Shown here in pieces: positions 50,955-58,990 of a DNA stretch of 64,000 nt. A program made the translations under genes and the position numbers. The stretch lies in contig JADJEE010000002.1 of the NCBI GenBank assembly GCA_016709225.1, forward strand, positions 1,240,001 through 1,304,000. Direction: 5' to 3'. How positions within the stretch are numbered: the stretch's first letter is position 1; every line of letters begins with the position of its first letter. The notes under the pieces were generated by a model. That model was not told the origin of the DNA, made no database searches, and saw only the letters and a list, made by a program, of their open reading frames with translations. Origin of the DNA: Deltaproteobacteria bacterium. Lineage in GTDB: Bacteria > Myxococcota_A > Polyangia > Nannocystales > Nannocystaceae.

Positions 50955-51925
50955 GCGGCCCGACCCCCGCCGTAGCGGCGCTCGAACGGCACGTGGACCA
51001 TGCACGAGCCCGGCACCCCCGGGCTGCTCCCGAACGCGCCGGCGTCGGCCTTGCCCTGCAGGTAGGCCTCGAACTCGAGGCGTCGGTCCTTGGCGATCGC
51101 GCGGCTGGTGTGCCGCCACTTGGCGAACTCGAGGATCGCCTGGCGCAGCTCCTCGCGCGACAGCTTGCCGACGATCCCGGCCACCTTGGGATCGGTCGCC
51201 ACGGCCTCGGTGACCTCGTCGACCTTGGCCTCGTCGGCTTCGTAGACCATGTGGCAGATCTTGGCGCACTCGCTGTAGCGGTCGGTGTGCTTCCACTTCA
51301 CCGAGTGGCCGTCGTCGGTCGACACCAGGCGGTTGTAGGTGCCCTCGCCGGTGGTGTCCTCTTCGACCGAGTGCAGCGAGGTGAGCACGAACGGCGGGAT
51401 GCCGTGGGCCCAGATGCCGCGACGCGCCCGCTGGGCCTCGCGCTGGGCCTCGATCAGCTCCGGCTTGCCGGGGCTGTCGTCGACGCTCATCACGTGCGCG
51501 AGCCCGAGCCGCACCATCGACTCGGCGAGGTCCGGACACCACGTCAACATGCGACCGTAGGTGTCGGTCTTGCCGTCGCTCTCGCAGTGCCAGACGCCGC
51601 GGCGACCGTGGTACATCGCCATCTTGGCGAGCACGTACATCTCCTTCTCGGTCCAGCTGCCCCACGCGTGCACCGGGCCGTGGGACTCGAGCGTGTTGAA
51701 GCCGGCCAGCCGCGCCTGCGCGCCGCTGTAGGTCCCAGCGAGCACGCGGAAGCTGTCGCCATCGTTGAACGACACCGGCACCGCCTCGCCGTTCAAGATC
51801 ACGCGCGTGCGTACCTGCGCGGCCTCGGCCGGGGCGGCCCAGAGCCACAGGGGAATCCCCACGAAGACGGCGATCACCAGCGCGAACGAACCCGAGACGA
51901 ACGACGACCTGGTCTGCGACGGCAT
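50942..51925 (-). CDS. Secreted thermonuclease-like (SNase) protein
   Basis: The product is 327 residues from the ATG ending at 51925, preceded by an AAGGAG ribosome-binding site. The N-terminal hydrophobic segment (ALVIAVFVGIPLWLWAAPAEA) is a signal peptide. The SNase-like core (about 45-170) includes VSFNDGDSFRVLAG, ARLAGFNTLES, and VRLGLAHVM, with the Asp/Arg pattern of the active-site region. A C-terminal extension of about 130 residues follows with several Cys. Possible role: degradation of extracellular nucleic acids for feeding, in keeping with a predator. It leads the nuclease/repeat-protein/porin operon. Confidence 0.78.
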   Translation of the reverse strand: MPSQTRSSFVSGSFALVIAVFVGIPLWLWAAPAEAAQVRTRVILNGEAVPVSFNDGDSFRVLAGTYSGAQARLAGFNTLESHGPVHAWGSWTEKEMYVLAKMAMYHGRRGVWHCESDGKTDTYGRMLTWCPDLAESMVRLGLAHVMSVDDSPGKPELIEAQREAQRARRGIWAHGIPPFVLTSLHSVEEDTTGEGTYNRLVSTDDGHSVKWKHTDRYSECAKICHMVYEADEAKVDEVTEAVATDPKVAGIVGKLSREELRQAILEFAKWRHTSRAIAKDRRLEFEAYLQGKADAGAFGSSPGVPGSCMVHVPFERRYGGGRAACLR

Positions 51926-52147
51926 GGTGGCTCCTTCGAACAACGTCCCGCCGAGCTGGCGGGCGGGCCTTCTTAGCCCCCAACGACCGGCGGTGACAAC
52001 CCCTCGCGCCAAAGCCCTCGCGCGTCACCCGAGGGCCGTCGGGGCGCTGCAATCGCCGGGCAGCGGCGAGCGCGTCGCGTTCGGGCGGCGGTCACGGATC
52101 GGCGACGACCCCACGTCGCCTCGGGGATCGCGTGGCACCGTCGACGC

Positions 52148-52169
52148 CCGTACGTCACTTGACGTACGG
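52148..52169. promoter_or_regulatory. Perfect inverted repeat upstream of a lipoprotein gene
   Basis: CCGTACGTC-ACTT-GACGTACGG is a perfect 9-base inverted repeat with a 4-base centre, ending 7 bases before the GTG at 52177. It overlaps the promoter/leader region of the lipoprotein gene and could be an operator or a hairpin controlling translation. Confidence 0.45.
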
Positions 52170-52176
52170 TCGCCGG

Positions 52177-53241
52177 GTGCAACGACGCGGTCGAGTCGGT
52201 GGTGTGGTGCTGGGGCTCTCGTTGATCGGCGCGTGCTTCGACCCGACGCAGGCGGGCAACGGCGACGGCGGCGCGACCGACGGGACCTCCGGCGACAGCG
52301 GCAACACCAGCGGCAACACCAGCGGCAACACCAGCGGCAACACCAGCGGCAACACCACTGCCACCTCGGCCACCGACGGCACTGCCACCGACAGCACCAC
52401 CGCGTCGACGACCATGAGCTCGACCACCGCCGTCGACACCACGCAGGGCACCGACTCGACCAGCGAGAGCGACACCGATCCCACGCAGGGCAGCTGCGGC
52501 GGCGGTGAGGTCTGCGTGCCGACGATCCCCGACGATTGGAACGGCCCGCTCGTCCTCGGCGACGGCAGCTGCCCCGCCGAGTTCCCGACCGTCGGCATCG
52601 ACGTCCACGAGGGCCTGGTGCCCGGGGTCCCGCAGTGCAGCTGCTCGTGCAACATCGGCAGCGTCAGCTGTCACCTCTTCCTCGAGAACTCGGGGCAGTC
52701 GTTCACGCCGGCCGGCAGCTGCGACGACCCGCCGGTCGACGACGAGTGCATGTCGGCGGTCGTCGACGCCACGTGCTCGCAGTCGTTCGTCGACGTGCCG
52801 GCGACACCCAGCTGGCAGACCGACGCGGTGTTGTGCGGCGACCCGGCCGCGGGCGCAGCGTGCGATGGCGGCACCTGCCTGCCCGATGTCGCCACGGTGT
52901 GCATCTCCCACGACGGCGACCTCGCGTGCCCGGTCGGCTTCGACGACCGCACGCTCCATCACCGCGGGTTCGACGACACCCGCGAGTGCAGCGCATGCAC
53001 GTGCTCACCGTCCGGCCAGAGCTGCGAGATCGACGTCGAGATCTGCAGCGTCGGCTTCTTCGACGCGACCCTCACCAGCGGCGGCGAGTGCCTCCAGCTC
53101 AACTCCTCGGACGGCGACAGCGTCACGTTCTTCTCGGCGGCGATCACCTCGCAGGGCTCGTGCAACGCCAACGTCGGTGGGGGAGAACTCCTGGGTGACG
53201 TCGTCGAGAGCGAGCCCGTCACGGTCTGTTGTCGCCCCTGA
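52177..53241 (+). CDS. Putative lipoprotein with GNTS repeats and Cys-rich domain
   Basis: The product is 354 residues from GTG 52177. The signal peptide ends LIGAC, a good lipobox (C20). A Thr/Ser/Asp/Gly linker (about 22-110) contains five tandem Gly-Asn-Thr-Ser units coded by near-perfect 12-base repeats. The C-terminal ~240 residues hold about 18 Cys arranged in pairs (CSCSC, CSACTC, CCRP), probably disulfide-linked outside the cell. No enzyme motif was recognised. The longer frame starting at 52132 would put an Arg-rich stretch ahead of the signal and is less likely. Confidence 0.65.
   Translation: MQRRGRVGGVVLGLSLIGACFDPTQAGNGDGGATDGTSGDSGNTSGNTSGNTSGNTSGNTTATSATDGTATDSTTASTTMSSTTAVDTTQGTDSTSESDTDPTQGSCGGGEVCVPTIPDDWNGPLVLGDGSCPAEFPTVGIDVHEGLVPGVPQCSCSCNIGSVSCHLFLENSGQSFTPAGSCDDPPVDDECMSAVVDATCSQSFVDVPATPSWQTDAVLCGDPAAGAACDGGTCLPDVATVCISHDGDLACPVGFDDRTLHHRGFDDTRECSACTCSPSGQSCEIDVEICSVGFFDATLTSGGECLQLNSSDGDSVTFFSAAITSQGSCNANVGGGELLGDVVESEPVTVCCRP
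52300..52359 (+). repeat. Five tandem 12-base repeats (GGCAACACCAGC)
   Basis: Four identical units and a fifth ending in ACT code the Gly-Asn-Thr-Ser linker of the lipoprotein. Being in frame and a multiple of three, copy number can vary without breaking the gene. Confidence 0.85.
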
Positions 53242-53406
53242 CGAGCCTCACGAGACTGCCAAGGCTGGCGCGCGAGATCGAGAGCGCGCCCGCTGACGTG
53301 CGCAGAGTCCCGGCGCCAGATCACTCGTGCCGCGTTCGGTGTGCGTCGAGCTGTGTCACGAGGGCATGCGCCCCGTCGACGCACCGTCACCGTTCGGATC
53401 CGACAC

Positions 53407-53415
53407 TGCTACTGT
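53407..53415 (+). promoter_or_regulatory. Extended -10 promoter element of the Cys-repeat lipoprotein gene
   Basis: TGCTACTGT ends 10 bases before ATG 53426, the start of a perfect signal peptide if one base is removed downstream. The element thus argues for ATG 53426 as the original start. Confidence 0.45.
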
Positions 53416-53438
53416 GCGGCCCACCATGCAGAAGCACC

Positions 53439-55151
53439 TTGGAACTCCTCGGCGGCGCCGCGTTGGCGCTCGCCGCCTGCAACGGCGGTGGCGATTCGCT
53501 CGTCACCGACACCGATGCCAGCACTGGCAACGACAGCTCCTCGACCGCCGCCGACCCATCCGCCTCGGACACGCTGACCACCAGCGCGACCGCGACCGCG
53601 ACCGAGGGTGACACGGACACCGACGCGACCTCGACCACCAACGACACGCTCGCCGACACCACCGACGGTGGCAGCTGCGGCGACGGGGTCGTCGACGGCT
53701 CCGAGGCCTGCGACGGCAGCGACCTCGCCGGCTCCGACTGCGCGGCGCAGGGCTACGACGGCGGCACACTCGCGTGCAACGCCGACTGCACCTTCGACCT
53801 GTCGGCGTGCACGATGGCGAACTGCGGCGACGGCACCATCAACGGCAAGGAGGTCTGCGACGGTACCGAGCTCGGCGCGGCGACCTGCATGACCGAGGGC
53901 TTCGACGGCGGCACACTAGCGTGCGCGGCGGATTGCGCCTCGCTGGACACCACCGGCTGCGCGCAGTGTGGCAACGGCATCATCGACGCCGGCGAGGACT
54001 GCGACGTCTCGCTCGGCGGTCAGAGCTGCGTCGGCCAGGGCTACGACAGCGGCGCACTGCACTGCAACGCCGACTGCACCTTCGACTTCAGCGACTGCGG
54101 CGACTGTGGCAACGGCGTCATCGATGGCACCGAGTTCTGCGACGGTGACAACGTCGCGGGCGAGCTCTGCACCGACAACGGCTACGACAGCGGCGTCGTG
54201 TCGTGCGCGGCCAACTGCACCGGCTTCGACTTCTCGACCTGCGGCAACTGCGGCAACGACATCGTCGATGGCGACGAGTTCTGCGACGGCTTCTCGGTCG
54301 GCGGCCAGACCTGCCAGGGCCTCGGCTTCAACAGCGGCACGCTGGCGTGTTTGCCCGCGTGCGGTGGCTTCGACACCGCCTCGTGTGGCACCTGCGGCAA
54401 CGGGGTCATCGACGGCTCGGAGGCCTGCGACGGTGATCTGCTGGGCGGCGCGACCTGTGCGTCGCTGGGCCTCGAGGGCGGCGAGCTCGCGTGCAGCGGC
54501 AGCTGCACCTACGACTTCGGCGGCTGCGACATCCCCGGCCTGCTGTTCGGCAGCGACGCCTTCTACAACGGCTACTCGTTCACCCCGCCGGTGCTGCCGT
54601 GCGACGACATCAGCGTGACCGGCACCAACGCCTCACTCACCGACGACTCGGAAGCGGTCGCCAACATCGGCTTCAGCTTCCCGCTGTACGGCACGCTGTT
54701 CGACCAGGTCACGATCCAGTCCAACGGCGCGATCCACTTCGGCGGCGACGGCACGTACATGTCGTTCAGCAACGTCTGCATGCCCTCGGCGACCAACCCC
54801 TCGGACGACGACCTCTTCGTGTTCTGGGACGACCTCAACCCCAACGCCGCCGGTGCGGTTCGCTACCAGACGCTGGGCTTGCCCGGCAGCCAGCGCTTCA
54901 TCGTGCAGTGGGACGTGCCGCACTACAGCGGTGACACCACCGACCTGCTGCGCTTCCAGGCCATGATGGACGAGGCGACCGGCAACATCACGGTCTGCTA
55001 CCCCGACGTCCAGAGCGCGGCGAACGCAGGTGACTTCGGTGCAGAGGCCACCGTGGGCCTGCAGCAGGACAGCGTGTCGGGCGGCGTGCAGTTCAGCTGC
55101 AACACGCCGGATCTGAGCGACGGGCTCGAGATCCTCTACATCCCGAACTAG
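53439..55151 (+). CDS. Lipoprotein with six Myxococcus-type Cys-rich repeats; possible frameshift at the start
   Basis: The visible frame codes about 570 residues. A Thr/Ser/Asp linker is followed by six repeats of the pattern C-G-N/D-G-x-I/V-D-G-x-E-x-C-D...G-x-x-C...C-x-x-x-C...C (about residues 80-365), a repeat type known mainly from myxobacterial surface proteins. The C-terminal ~200 residues (GFSFPLYGTLFDQVTIQSNGA, DDLFVFWDDLNP, RFIVQWDVPHY) resemble a nidogen-like beta domain. The start is unclear: in this frame only TTG 53439 precedes the signal segment LLGGAALALAAC. An ATG at 53426 lies in another frame; deleting one base of ACCTT (53436-53440) would give MQKHLELLGGAALALAAC, an ideal lipoprotein signal. 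This may be a sequencing error or a real frameshift. Confidence 0.75.
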   Translation: MELLGGAALALAACNGGGDSLVTDTDASTGNDSSSTAADPSASDTLTTSATATATEGDTDTDATSTTNDTLADTTDGGSCGDGVVDGSEACDGSDLAGSDCAAQGYDGGTLACNADCTFDLSACTMANCGDGTINGKEVCDGTELGAATCMTEGFDGGTLACAADCASLDTTGCAQCGNGIIDAGEDCDVSLGGQSCVGQGYDSGALHCNADCTFDFSDCGDCGNGVIDGTEFCDGDNVAGELCTDNGYDSGVVSCAANCTGFDFSTCGNCGNDIVDGDEFCDGFSVGGQTCQGLGFNSGTLACLPACGGFDTASCGTCGNGVIDGSEACDGDLLGGATCASLGLEGGELACSGSCTYDFGGCDIPGLLFGSDAFYNGYSFTPPVLPCDDISVTGTNASLTDDSEAVANIGFSFPLYGTLFDQVTIQSNGAIHFGGDGTYMSFSNVCMPSATNPSDDDLFVFWDDLNPNAAGAVRYQTLGLPGSQRFIVQWDVPHYSGDTTDLLRFQAMMDEATGNITVCYPDVQSAANAGDFGAEATVGLQQDSVSGGVQFSCNTPDLSDGLEILYIPN

Positions 55152-55176
55152 CCGCCCGAGCCGAGCGCTCACGCGA

Positions 55177-55215
55177 CGAAGGGGTGCCCGCCATGATCGG
55201 CGGCGCACCCCTTCG
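55177..55215. terminator. Hairpin terminator between convergent genes
   Basis: CGAAGGGGTGC (55177-55187) pairs with GCACCCCTTCG (55205-55215), extended by CCGCC/GGCGG with a one-base bulge, around a 6-base loop. It sits between the Cys-repeat lipoprotein and the convergent GST gene. Confidence 0.6.
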
Positions 55216-55263
55216 CGCGTCTGCAGGCTCGCGATCGTCGGTGGCTCGAGACCGCCGCGGCCG

Positions 55264-56205
55264 TCAGCCGCCGCGACCGTGGGGCGCGTCGAGGTCGAGC
55301 GCGGGGCCGACCGGAACCACGCGGGTGGGATTGATGTGCCCGTGGCTGCGATAGTAGTGCTGCTTGATGTGATCGAGCCGCACCGTCGCCGCCACGCCGG
55401 GGGTCTGGTAGACGTCGCGAACGAAGCCCCACAGGTTGGGGTAGTCGACGATCCGCCGCACGTTGCACTTGAAGTGGCCGTGGTACACGGCATCGAAGCG
55501 CACCAGGGTCGTGAACAGGCAGATGTCCGCCTCGGTGAGCTGGTCACCGCAGGTGAACCGCTGGTGCTCGAGCTCGCGCTCCCACGCGTCCAGGGCCGCG
55601 AACAACGGCACCACCGCAGCCTCGTAGGACTCCTGATTGCGCGCGAAGCCGGCCCGATACACGCCGTTGTTGATCGCGTCGTAGTTGCGATCGATGACGG
55701 CATCGATGCGCTCGCGCAGCGCGGGTGGGGAGAGCTCGACGCTGGCGCGACCGATGGGGGCGAACACCGTCGTCAGCATGCGCAGGATGTCGCGCGACTC
55801 GTTGCAGACGATGCTGTTGCGCTCGCGATCCCAGAGGATCGGCACCGTGACGCGGCCGGTGTAGTCCGGCTGCGCCGCGACGTAGACCTGCCACAGGAAC
55901 TCCGCGCCGTGGATCGGATCGACGATGACCCCGTCGGCGGGTGCGAATGTCCAGCCATCCTCGCCCATGAAGGGGTTCACGATGGACAGCGAGATCGCCG
56001 ACTCGAGCCCGCCGAGCGCACGGGCGATGAGCGTGCGATGGGCCCACGGGCACGCGTACGACGCGTAGAGATGATAGCGGCCGGCGGCCACGTCCTGCGC
56101 TCCCAACGTGCACCGGAACTTGCTCGCGGGTCGCGCGTAGGCACCCCCGCGATCGCTCGGAAAGCCATCCGCCCGCACCCAGCGCCCCTCTTCGACGTGT
56201 CCCAT
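55264..56205 (-). CDS. Glutathionyl-hydroquinone reductase (xi-class GST, YqjG-like)
   Basis: The product is 313 residues from the ATG ending at 56205, close to E. coli YqjG (328). The catalytic Cys lies in YASYACPWAHRTLI (about residues 48-61), the xi-class hallmark C-P-W-A-H-R. YTGRVTVPILWDRERNSIVCNESRDILRM is the usual thioredoxin-fold end, and the C-terminal helical domain has FTCGDQLTEADICLFTTLVRFD and VYHGHFKCNVRRI. The enzyme reduces glutathionyl-hydroquinones with glutathione. An in-frame upstream ATG at 56322 gives a weakly supported extension. Cytoplasmic; stands alone. Confidence 0.9.
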   Translation of the reverse strand: MGHVEEGRWVRADGFPSDRGGAYARPASKFRCTLGAQDVAAGRYHLYASYACPWAHRTLIARALGGLESAISLSIVNPFMGEDGWTFAPADGVIVDPIHGAEFLWQVYVAAQPDYTGRVTVPILWDRERNSIVCNESRDILRMLTTVFAPIGRASVELSPPALRERIDAVIDRNYDAINNGVYRAGFARNQESYEAAVVPLFAALDAWERELEHQRFTCGDQLTEADICLFTTLVRFDAVYHGHFKCNVRRIVDYPNLWGFVRDVYQTPGVAATVRLDHIKQHYYRSHGHINPTRVVPVGPALDLDAPHGRGG

Positions 56206-56393
56206 GGTGCAGGCATGATGGCCCAGCTCGAGCGCTCGCGGGGACGTGTCGTCGGCAATTTTCGACGGCGCCCGCGCGTGCACCTGCGCCCACTCGAGCG
56301 CAGGCGCGCGCGTCCGAATCATCGCTGCTCGACGCTGCGGACGCTAGATGGTCGCCACGCCGCATCGAGAGCGCGAGTGGAACGCGACTTGCG

Positions 56394-57188
56394 ATGCCTC
56401 TGCGCGTGCGCCTTGGAACTCGGATCACTCGCATCTGCCCCGTCCTGCTCGCCTCCGCCGTGCTCGCCTGTGATCCCGCGTCGACCGACGACGACGGGCC
56501 ACTCGCCGTCGCGGGCTTCTCCGACGACCACGACGATGCCGTCGAGTCGGCGCTCGTCACCGCGGCGCTACCGGGCGGGCCCTCGCGCGCCGTCGCGCTG
56601 CCCGCCGCGGGTTGGTTGGAGCTCGAGGACTCACCGATCGTGCCGTGGTGCGGCGCGACGTTGGTGGCACCCGACGTCGTCGTGACGGCGGCTTGGTGCG
56701 TCGACGGCTGGCACCCCAGCCACCTCGGCGTTGGCTTCGATGCGTTGTCCGATCGACGCTTCGCGATCGACGAGGTCGTGATCGAGGCCGACCCCGAGAT
56801 CGCGGGTGAGGAGGCCCTCGCGGCGCTGCGACTGCGCGAGCCCGTGCGGGGTCTGGTGCCGGCCGATCTCCACGACGAGCACGATGGCTGCGGCCTCACC
56901 AGCGTGGCGCCACTGTACGTCGTGCGCGGCGACGCGCGCGGGCGGTGGCTGTGGTCGGGTTGCCTCGAGGGCGACGAGCTCGAGGCCACCAAGGCGCCGC
57001 CCAACTGCCACGGTGACGGCGGCGCGGGTGCGTTCGCCGAGGGTGGCGCGCTGGTGGGCGTGGCGATCGGCCCGGGCTCGCAGCGCGACGAGATCGGCTG
57101 CGCCAACGGTCACCGCATCGCGGCCGTCGCCGCACGGCCGGAATTCTTCGACGAGGCGCTGGCGCTGTCGCAGCCGCCGACGCCCTAG
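56394..57188 (+). CDS. Trypsin-fold lipoprotein that has lost its catalytic residues
   Basis: The product is 264 residues. The signal peptide ends VLACDP, a good lipobox (C26). The rest follows a chymotrypsin-like protease pattern: PWCGATLVAPDVVVTAAWCVDG corresponds to the usual C-G-G-x-L-I...T-A-A-H-C, with Trp in place of the catalytic His, and CHGDGGAGAF corresponds to G-D-S-G-G, with Gly in place of the catalytic Ser. Both active-site residues are changed, so proteolysis is unlikely; a binding or regulatory role is more plausible. The region between them is too diverged to judge the Asp. No operon partner. Confidence 0.75.
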   Translation: MPLRVRLGTRITRICPVLLASAVLACDPASTDDDGPLAVAGFSDDHDDAVESALVTAALPGGPSRAVALPAAGWLELEDSPIVPWCGATLVAPDVVVTAAWCVDGWHPSHLGVGFDALSDRRFAIDEVVIEADPEIAGEEALAALRLREPVRGLVPADLHDEHDGCGLTSVAPLYVVRGDARGRWLWSGCLEGDELEATKAPPNCHGDGGAGAFAEGGALVGVAIGPGSQRDEIGCANGHRIAAVAARPEFFDEALALSQPPTP

Positions 57189-57307
57189 TCGGCGCCAGCG
57201 CCCTGCGTACTGCTACGTAGGCGCCGTGCAACGAGACCGCAGGCGCATCACCTCGGCGGGTGATCCGTGGCCACGCCGCGCGGCCACGCCGGTTACGATG
57301 GCGGTCG

Positions 57308-58990
57308 ATGCGACGACTCGTCCTCGGATGCGGTGTGCTGGTGCTCGGCTGCGCGCGTGGGCCCGGGGGCGCCGAGCACGGCGGCGGCAGCTCGACCGGC
57401 GCCGACAGCAGCGGCGGCCCGCCCATCGGCGACACCACCACGGATGCGGGCAGTGACGGCGGCAGCACCGGGGCCAGCGGCACCGCAGGCACCGGGGTCG
57501 ACGGCGACAGCAGCGACTCGGGCAGCGACTCGGGTGGGCCGATCGATGCGGGCCTGCGCTACGACGAGGTCGCGCAGAAGTCGGCACACAACAGCTATCA
57601 GCGGCTCGAGGCGCCGATCGATCTGCTCGTGTACCACCGCGTGCGCTCGCTCGAGCTCGACATCCACGTCGGCAAGACGCTGCAGCCGACCCAAGCCGGC
57701 AGCTGGTACGTCTATCACCAGGATGTCCTCGACGACGAGACCTGGTGCACCCACCTCGACGACTGCCTCGATGCCATCACCGCGTTCACCCACGCGGTGC
57801 CCGAGCACGAGGTCACGACCTTGTGGATCGATCTGAAGGACGACTGGGACGAGACCCACGATCCGGCCGCACTCGATGCCGCACTCGAGGCGGCCTTCGG
57901 CAGCGCGCTCGTCGACGGCGCCGAGCTGCGCGAGGGCTGCAACGGCGCGAGCACGGTGCAGGCGGCGGTCGGCCCCGACGGCTGCGGCTGGCCCACGCTC
58001 GCCTCGCTGCGCGGCCGCGTGCTGGTGGTGCTGACCGGCGGTGCCGCGGTGCTGCGTGCGTACCACGACGACGATCCCGAGCATCGACGGGCCTTGGTCG
58101 CGCCCGAGCTCGACGGCCTCGGCGACGCCGAGCAGTGGCCGCAGACCGTCGTCTTCAACTACCCGGTCGAGCGCCTCGACGCTGCGGCGGGGGCCGCCGA
58201 CGCCGGCTTCATCACCCGCGTGTGGGGCATCGCCGACGCCGACCAGTGGCAAGCGGCACGCAACGCCGGCGTACACCACCTCGGCACCGACAACGTCAAC
58301 GCCGAGGTCGACCCGTGGGCGCGCACCCACGACGACGACGGCTGGCCGTTCGCGTGTCGCGCGAGCTGCGAGCCGACCGTGGTGGCCGAGGGCGCGGTGC
58401 TCGGCATGACCGTCGACTCCGGCGACGTGTGGGGCAGCGACGACTCGGGGTTCTTCGTGCACGACGACCGCTCGGGGGCACCGGCGGGCGTGTGGACCGC
58501 GTTCGCGTCGTCGGCCAACAGCCACGTGGAACCGTTCGCCAAGGCGTGCATCATGGCGAGGGTGAGCCTCGCCTCCGACAGTCCCTACTTCGCCGTGTGT
58601 CGACCGGCCGATGACGAGCCGCTGCGTGTGCAGTGGCGCGCCGATTTCGGCGACGACAGCACCGCAGTCGAGGACGACATCGTCGCGCCCGACACGGTCG
58701 ACCCGCCCGCGGCCGCGTTCCTGCGCCTGACGATCGACGACGAAGGCCTGTGCGCGACCGGTGAGGGCTCGCTCGACGGTGACGCGTGGGTCGAGATCGC
58801 CAGTCACTGCTTCGCGGCGCCGCTGGCCCTGCAGGGGCTCGCCGCGTCGTCCCACGACGCCGGCGAGCTGCGCCTGTTGTTCGGCGACGTGCGCCTCGAC
58901 GGCGGTCGCCCCCGCGGCAGCGCCGACTTCGAGCACGCCGCGCCGCTCGGTGGCGGGCAGGCGATCGTCTTCGACGGCGTGATGCCGTGA
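57308..58990 (+). CDS. Secreted PI-PLC-like phosphodiesterase lipoprotein
   Basis: The product is 560 residues from ATG 57308. The lipoprotein signal ends VLVLGCARG (C15) and is followed by a Gly/Ser/Asp-rich linker. The next domain (about 100-380) resembles Ca-dependent phosphoinositide phospholipase C: AQKSAHNSYQ (catalytic His), SLELDIHVG, WYVYHQDVLDDET, LWIDLKDDW. The C-terminal ~170 residues resemble a carbohydrate- or lectin-like beta domain. It would cleave glycerophospho-inositol or similar head groups outside the cell. Its stop overlaps the start of the next gene (GTGA). Confidence 0.82.
   Translation: MRRLVLGCGVLVLGCARGPGGAEHGGGSSTGADSSGGPPIGDTTTDAGSDGGSTGASGTAGTGVDGDSSDSGSDSGGPIDAGLRYDEVAQKSAHNSYQRLEAPIDLLVYHRVRSLELDIHVGKTLQPTQAGSWYVYHQDVLDDETWCTHLDDCLDAITAFTHAVPEHEVTTLWIDLKDDWDETHDPAALDAALEAAFGSALVDGAELREGCNGASTVQAAVGPDGCGWPTLASLRGRVLVVLTGGAAVLRAYHDDDPEHRRALVAPELDGLGDAEQWPQTVVFNYPVERLDAAAGAADAGFITRVWGIADADQWQAARNAGVHHLGTDNVNAEVDPWARTHDDDGWPFACRASCEPTVVAEGAVLGMTVDSGDVWGSDDSGFFVHDDRSGAPAGVWTAFASSANSHVEPFAKACIMARVSLASDSPYFAVCRPADDEPLRVQWRADFGDDSTAVEDDIVAPDTVDPPAAAFLRLTIDDEGLCATGEGSLDGDAWVEIASHCFAAPLALQGLAASSHDAGELRLLFGDVRLDGGRPRGSADFEHAAPLGGGQAIVFDGVMP

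Noticed and set aside
52300..52359. CRISPR array
   Set aside because: The units are contiguous 12-base codon repeats without spacers; no cas gene is in the window. No other CRISPR-like array was seen.
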